18,728 bases of DNA from Methylovulum sp. Lineage in GTDB: Bacteria > Pseudomonadota > Gammaproteobacteria > Methylococcales > Methylomonadaceae. The position numbers and the translations under genes were made by a program. The DNA lies in the NCBI GenBank assembly GCA_016919605.1, contig JACXTQ010000354.1, positions 1 to 18,728 on the forward strand, written 5' to 3'. Below are positions 14,503-18,728 of this stretch, in pieces. The notes beneath the pieces were generated by a model. That model did no database searches. It had not been told where the DNA came from and saw only the letters and a list, made by a program, of their open reading frames with translations. Position 1 is the stretch's first letter. The number at the start of each line of letters is the position of its first letter.

Positions 14503-15855
14503 TTAACCACGGTCTGATTTGTCAAGCGCGTTGGGCTTAATGCTTTGTGGTACATAAGTAGGCAGATCGGCTTGGTCAATGGTAAACACGAAGAATTTGT
14601 TCGGGTTGGCAATGCCGCCAACGCTGGGCAAGAAGTCATTGTCATTGGCGATAAACAGGGTGTGTTTAGTCACGCCACCCACCACCAAATCAGGGCCGAA
14701 AGCAACGCCTTCAATCTTGGCGGGAATTTGTGTCGAAGCGATGCCGTTAGCGTTCAAAGCCGCAAGGACATCTAAGAACAAGGTTTTGCTGACTACCGGG
14801 GCAGCGGAAGTAATGGCGGCAGAGCCGGTGATTTCAGTGACGCCTGCCAAGTCTATTTTATAAAGTTTTTTCACCACGGCGGCATCGCCGTTGCCTAAAC
14901 CGCTGCCGTCACGCTCATCAACCAGAAATTCATGGTTGTTGATGGCCAGAATATCACTGACGCTGGAGCCGTCAGTCAATTTATAAGCATATTCGTGGGT
15001 AGCACCAGTGGCAATGTCAATGGTGATGATACGCAAATATTTTTTGGTGTCTTGGGTCAGGTTTTGTTGCATCATCCCGATCAACGTGCTGCCATCAGGT
15101 GAAATCGCCAAGGCTTCCATACCTTTGTTAGCGATTCTGCCGACCGTATTGCCGGATATTTCTGTTTCGCCCATGGCACTTAAATTAGCGACAGCATAGT
15201 AGTCAGGTAATTTGAAAGACTTGATAATGCGTCCGCTATTGCGATGAAATTGATAAACATAAGGGCCGTATTCGTCAGTGATAAAGACGCTGGCACCATC
15301 GTTTGACACGCGGATACCTTCTGGATCAAGACGGGCATGGCTTGGGCTAGTGGATATGCGCGGGCCAAAGTTGTCAGAACGGCCTGTGTAATAATAGCTG
15401 CTGGCAGTGTTCAGGGCAGGTGCGCCACCTGTGCCATAAATGCGTGGTTGGCCGCTGGACAGTAACGTGGTGGCGGTCAGTTCTGGAGATAGGATATAAG
15501 GCAGTGAGCCGATAATTCCAGAATTATAGTTAGGATTGACCGCCAACGCCAGATTAAGCGTTTGGAAACGGTTGATGTAAGAAGTGGTGTCGTCAACAGC
15601 TGGGTTATAAGCTACGGCGTTGGGGCCACGGTCAGGCAGGCCGATAAAGGTGTTGCCGCCTGCATAAGCCAAACCGGAACCGATGCCACCAAATAAGTTG
15701 CCAGCCACGCCATTTTCAAGCGCACCGGCGGTTCTTGGTGAAAGGTCTTGGTAGTTGCCATCAATAGTGCCTATAGCAATCAGGTCAACGCTTGCTTGGG
15801 CGGCAGGGGCGGCGATCAATAAAGGCAGTAAAAAGGCCAGGATTTTTTTGGTCAT
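14503..15855 (-). CDS. Secreted phytase-like (esterase-like) beta-propeller protein
   Basis: I start at the ATG at 15855 (450 residues): GAGGAAA precedes it at the right distance and the product begins with a signal peptide (MTKKILAFLLPLLIAAPAAQA). A start at 15894 would add 13 residues before the signal. The mature protein fits the phytase-like family (PF13449): IGTIDGNYQDLSPRTAG, FGGIGSGLAYAGGNTFIGLPDRGPNAV near the N terminus, then HARLDPEGIRVSNDGASVFI, EYGPYVYQFHRNSGRI, NKGMEALAISPDGSTLIGMM and KIEGVAFGPDL. These acidic and Glu-Gly motifs suggest a calcium-binding propeller. The activity of this family is largely unproven, so phosphatase or esterase action is only possible. It has no PEP-CTERM tail and is convergent with the choice-of-anchor A gene across a shared terminator. 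Confidence 0.85.
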   Translation of the reverse strand: MTKKILAFLLPLLIAAPAAQASVDLIAIGTIDGNYQDLSPRTAGALENGVAGNLFGGIGSGLAYAGGNTFIGLPDRGPNAVAYNPAVDDTTSYINRFQTLNLALAVNPNYNSGIIGSLPYILSPELTATTLLSSGQPRIYGTGGAPALNTASSYYYTGRSDNFGPRISTSPSHARLDPEGIRVSNDGASVFITDEYGPYVYQFHRNSGRIIKSFKLPDYYAVANLSAMGETEISGNTVGRIANKGMEALAISPDGSTLIGMMQQNLTQDTKKYLRIITIDIATGATHEYAYKLTDGSSVSDILAINNHEFLVDERDGSGLGNGDAAVVKKLYKIDLAGVTEITGSAAITSAAPVVSKTLFLDVLAALNANGIASTQIPAKIEGVAFGPDLVVGGVTKHTLFIANDNDFLPSVGGIANPNKFFVFTIDQADLPTYVPQSIKPNALDKSDRG

Positions 15856-16047
15856 GATGATTTCCTCAACAGTCAGTGGTGGATGCTTTACCATAAAGCC
15901 CTATGATTATGACTAATCCGTGTTACTGGAATATTAATTGGGAAATTGAAAAGGCGAAAATATTTTTGGCAGGATTTTTGATGGGATGCTAAAGGACTAT
16001 GCTGCTGGTGCAAAGCAGGCAATAGTAAATAGGTGGGTTAGGGGGAA

Positions 16048-16079
16048 CCTGCACCCAACATGACAGCGTTGGGTGCAGG
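16048..16079 (-). terminator. Perfect 12-bp inverted repeat downstream of pykA
   Basis: CCTGCACCCAAC (16048-16059) pairs exactly with GTTGGGTGCAGG (16068-16079) around an 8-base loop, 9 bases past the pykA stop on the minus strand. After the stem the minus strand reads TTCCCCCTAA rather than a T run, so it may block exonucleases or act with Rho instead of being a classic intrinsic terminator. Confidence 0.6.
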
Positions 16080-16088
16080 GTGATGCTT

Positions 16089-17537
16089 CTAAGGCGTTAA
16101 GCCTTGACCCACTACAATGACTTTCAATGCGTTAGTACCACCTTTAACACCGGTCAAATCACCTTTAGTGATAATGAATTTATCGCCGTCTTTAGCGATA
16201 TTCCATTTTCTCAGTTCTTTGACTATGCTACGGTTGACTTCTGCATGGTCTTGGGTTTCTTCCAGTTTGAAGTAAATAGGGAATACACCACGCAATAGAG
16301 TGGCTTTACCTAGGGTTTCTTCGATGCCGCTAAAAGCAAAGATAGGGATTGCCGAACTGATTCTGGACATCCATAAGGGCGTGGAGCCAGATTCTGTCAA
16401 AGCAACGATACCTTTGATTTTGGTATGGTTAGCCATGTACATGGCGGACATGGCAATAGCTTCGTCATCACGCTCAAATTGGATGCTCATCCGATGATCG
16501 GATTGGCGGACGATAGGCTGTTTTTCAGCTTCGACACAAATCCGGTTCATGGCTTCAACCGCTTTGACTGGGTGTTTACCGGAAGCCGTTTCTGCCGACA
16601 ACATAATCACGTCGGTGCCATCGTACACTGCGTTGGCAACGTCAAACACTTCAGCACGGGTAGGAATCGGATTTTCAATCATAGATTCCATCATTTGTGT
16701 TGCAGTGATCGCCACGCGGTTTAGCTCACGGGTGCGTTGGATCAGTTGCTTTTGGATGGCTGGAAGATTGGCATCACCAATTTCCACACCCAAATCACCA
16801 CGCGCCACCATCACGGCATCAGATGCCAAAATGATTTCATCCATTGCCGGTTGGACAATCGCTTCCGCCCGTTCAACTTTAGAAACGATACCTGCATAAC
16901 AACCTTCGGCTTCCAGTAAGCGGCGGGCTTCATTCAGGTCTTCGGCACAACGGGGGAAAGACACGGCAACATAATCGCATTTGATTTTTGCCACCGTTTT
17001 AATGTCTTCCTTGTCCTTATCCGTCAAAGCCGCTGCCGACAGGCCGCCACCCAACAAATTGATGCCTTTGTTATTGGACAAGTCACCACCTACGGCAACC
17101 GTACAGTTGACGCGCATGTCGACAACATCGACAACATCTAGGACAATACGGCCATCATCAAGCAACAAACGGCTACCTGGGCGCACTTCTAAAGCCAAAG
17201 GCTCGTAAGTGATCCCGACTTGGGTGTTGTCACCGGCAAGCGGATCAAAGTTAATGTCAAGGGCAAAATCCTGACCTTCCGTTAAAAACACTTTTGTGTC
17301 CTTAAAGCGGGCGATACGGATTTTAGGGCCTTGCAAATCAGCAAGGATACCAACGCGACGACCCGTTTTTTGGGTCATGGCCCGCACCGCTTCGGCTCTG
17401 GCGATATGGTCTTCAGCAGAACCATGTGAGAAGTTTAAGCGCACGACATCAATACCCGCCGCAAACAACTCCTCAAGCACACCTGGCTTATCGGTCGCAG
17501 GCCCTAGTGTGGCTAGAATTTTGGTTCTTCTTAACAT
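16089..17537 (-). CDS. pykA: Pyruvate kinase, PykA type
   Basis: Pyruvate kinase makes pyruvate and ATP from phosphoenolpyruvate and ADP, the last step of glycolysis. The 482-residue protein matches E. coli PykA closely: LRRTKILATLGPATD at the start, VVRLNFSHGS (31-40), GILADLQGPKIR (63-74), the insert domain, LLDDGRIVL, SNNKGINLLGGGLSAAALTDK, then SKVERAEA with the catalytic lysine at K220 and VMVARGDLGVEIG (242-254) with metal ligands, and TATQMMESM-NP-PTRAEV-DVANAV-DGTD. Resemblance is greater to PykA than to fructose-bisphosphate-activated PykF, so sugar-phosphate or AMP activation is a reasonable guess. The start is 5 bases downstream of the gap stop on the same strand, so the two are almost certainly co-transcribed. 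Confidence 0.95.
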   Translation of the reverse strand: MLRRTKILATLGPATDKPGVLEELFAAGIDVVRLNFSHGSAEDHIARAEAVRAMTQKTGRRVGILADLQGPKIRIARFKDTKVFLTEGQDFALDINFDPLAGDNTQVGITYEPLALEVRPGSRLLLDDGRIVLDVVDVVDMRVNCTVAVGGDLSNNKGINLLGGGLSAAALTDKDKEDIKTVAKIKCDYVAVSFPRCAEDLNEARRLLEAEGCYAGIVSKVERAEAIVQPAMDEIILASDAVMVARGDLGVEIGDANLPAIQKQLIQRTRELNRVAITATQMMESMIENPIPTRAEVFDVANAVYDGTDVIMLSAETASGKHPVKAVEAMNRICVEAEKQPIVRQSDHRMSIQFERDDEAIAMSAMYMANHTKIKGIVALTESGSTPLWMSRISSAIPIFAFSGIEETLGKATLLRGVFPIYFKLEETQDHAEVNRSIVKELRKWNIAKDGDKFIITKGDLTGVKGGTNALKVIVVGQGLTP

Positions 17538-17542
17538 TAGTG

Positions 17543-18556
17543 TTATCCCGCGTTGACTAAGGCGATAGAAGTATCAAGCATACGGTTTGAAAAACCCCAT
17601 TCGTTGTCATACCAAGACAGGACTTTGACAAAATTGCCATCCAACACTTTAGTTAAAGGCGCTTCGTAGATAGAAGAGGCTGGATTATGGTTAAAGTCAG
17701 TGGAAACCAATGGTTTTTCGTTGATTTCCAAAATGCCTTTTAAAGAACCGACTGATGCGGCTTTCAGCACTTCATCAATTTCCGCTTTGCTAGTGTTTCT
17801 TGCCGCAGTGAAAGTCAAATCAACAACAGAAACGTTGATGGTCGGTACGCGCATGGCGAAACCATCAAGCTTGCCGGCCAATTCGGGCAACACCAAGCCA
17901 ACCGCCGCCGCCGCACCGGTTTTGGTAGGGATCATGGATTGGGTGGCGGAACGCGCGCGGCGCAAGTCGCTGTGGTAAACGTCCGTCAACACTTGGTCGT
18001 TAGTGTAAGAATGGATGGTGGTCATTAAACCGTGGACAACGCCGATGGCATCATGCAAAGGTTTGACCAAAGGCGCCAAGCAGTTGGTGGTGCAAGAAGC
18101 GTTAGAAATGACGGTGTCGGTAGCTTTCAGCGTGTTGTGGTTAACACCGTAAACGATGGTGGCATCAACGTCGTCACCGCCAGGTGCTGAGATAATGACT
18201 TTTTTTGCGCCTGCCGTAATGTGGGCTGAAGCTTTAGCTTTGCTGGTGAACAGGCCGGTACACTCATGGACGACATCAATATCCAAATCGCCCCAAGGCA
18301 GTTTGGAAGGGTCGCGCTCGGAGAACACTTTGATTTTATCGCCGTTGATAACCATGAATTCGCCATCAACGCTGACATTGAAAGGAAATTTGCCATGTAC
18401 GGAATCATATTGGGTCAAATGCGCATTGGTATTGGCATCGCCTAAGTCATTGATGGCAACGATTTGGATTTCATCAGTACGGCCCGCTTCGTATAAGGCA
18501 CGGACGATATTACGTCCAATACGACCATAACCATTGATAGCAACTTTAATTGGCAT
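17543..18556 (-). CDS. gap: Type I glyceraldehyde-3-phosphate dehydrogenase
   Basis: GAPDH oxidises glyceraldehyde 3-phosphate to 1,3-bisphosphoglycerate with NAD. The 337-residue length is standard. VAINGYGRIGRNIVRALYE (5-23) is the Rossmann motif. AINDLGD places an Asp at residue 37, where NAD-dependent enzymes carry the ribose-binding acidic residue. SNASCTTNCLAPL holds the catalytic Cys155, and TTIHSYTNDQ the partner His182. RRARSATQSMIPTKTGAA, MRVPTINVSVVDLT and SWYDNEWGFSNRM are further family blocks. The ATG follows GGAGA at a good distance. Its stop is 5 bases before pykA, giving a gap-pykA operon with no pgk or fba between them in this window. Confidence 0.96.
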   Translation of the reverse strand: MPIKVAINGYGRIGRNIVRALYEAGRTDEIQIVAINDLGDANTNAHLTQYDSVHGKFPFNVSVDGEFMVINGDKIKVFSERDPSKLPWGDLDIDVVHECTGLFTSKAKASAHITAGAKKVIISAPGGDDVDATIVYGVNHNTLKATDTVISNASCTTNCLAPLVKPLHDAIGVVHGLMTTIHSYTNDQVLTDVYHSDLRRARSATQSMIPTKTGAAAAVGLVLPELAGKLDGFAMRVPTINVSVVDLTFTAARNTSKAEIDEVLKAASVGSLKGILEINEKPLVSTDFNHNPASSIYEAPLTKVLDGNFVKVLSWYDNEWGFSNRMLDTSIALVNAG

Positions 18557-18624
18557 TTAATTTCTCCAGAGAGTAATAGGACAAAAATTACACAGACGTG
18601 TACAAATATACGGAAAACGCAACA

Positions 18625-18654
18625 ACTATACCAAAATTGCAGTGCTTTCGTCCA
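18625..18654 (-). promoter_or_regulatory. Candidate promoter of the gap-pykA operon
   Basis: On the minus strand TGGACG (18649-18654) and TATAGT (18625-18630) are 18 bp apart, with 4 of 6 and 5 of 6 consensus matches. They lie about 70-100 bases upstream of the gap ATG. The rest of 18557-18728 shows no gene. Confidence 0.4.
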
Positions 18655-18728
18655 TTGATGAAAAGGGAGTTTGCAAAAGCCATTGTGGGTTTTGCCCTTA
18701 TGTGAGGGGCGATCCAATTAGGTTTATA

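Noticed and set aside
15903..15992. A 29-codon plus-strand ORF between the phytase-like gene and pykA
   Set aside because: There is no ribosome site, the composition is not distinctive, and it sits in the probable promoter region of the minus-strand phytase-like gene.

Overview
The window looks like chromosomal DNA of a free-living gammaproteobacterium of roughly 50% GC. UvrB, GlgP, TrmL, MepA, PykA-type pyruvate kinase and type I GAPDH all resemble gammaproteobacterial versions. The combination of PEP-CTERM sorting, a large RTX protein, a solitary BtuM-like cobalamin carrier and an OFA-family MFS transporter would fit a methanotroph-like member of Methylococcales. That genus-level suggestion is an inference; no methane-oxidation gene is present.

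Layout. Bases 2-577 hold the 3' end of an OFA-family MFS transporter with an unusual extra C-terminal helix. A small secreted four-cysteine protein follows (733-1134). A gene-poor stretch of about 550 bases may hold a decayed coding remnant. It leads into a clear B12 module: a promoter, an adenosylcobalamin-type riboswitch (about 1694-1876), the TonB-dependent receptor btuB and a BtuM-like inner-membrane carrier, ending at a perfect 12-bp inverted repeat. Convergent to this is an 808-residue RTX calcium-binding protein on the minus strand, built almost entirely from glycine-rich nonapeptide blocks and containing an internal duplication with a 186-residue period.

From 7158 to 13344 there is a plus-strand run: glgP (glycogen phosphorylase with a His-rich insert), trmL, a 45-residue membrane peptide, uvrB and mepA. 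Next comes an intergenic region with an exact CRP-type palindrome in front of a choice-of-anchor A protein carrying a PEP-CTERM signal. A strong bidirectional terminator separates it from a convergent phytase-like secreted protein. The window ends with a minus-strand gap-pykA glycolytic operon whose 3' end carries another perfect 12-bp inverted repeat.

How the genes work together. The best-defined functional unit is the riboswitch-btuB-btuM module. It should import cobalamin across both membranes without BtuCDF, with BtuM possibly also decyanating cyanocobalamin. The gap-pykA pair and glgP belong to central carbon and storage-glucan metabolism. The RTX, choice-of-anchor A and phytase-like proteins are exported, but no secretion or exosortase genes lie in the window. 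I found no tRNA, rRNA, CRISPR array or intact mobile element. The window is mostly ordinary housekeeping DNA; the B12 module, the CRP-like site and some protein architectures deserve a second look.
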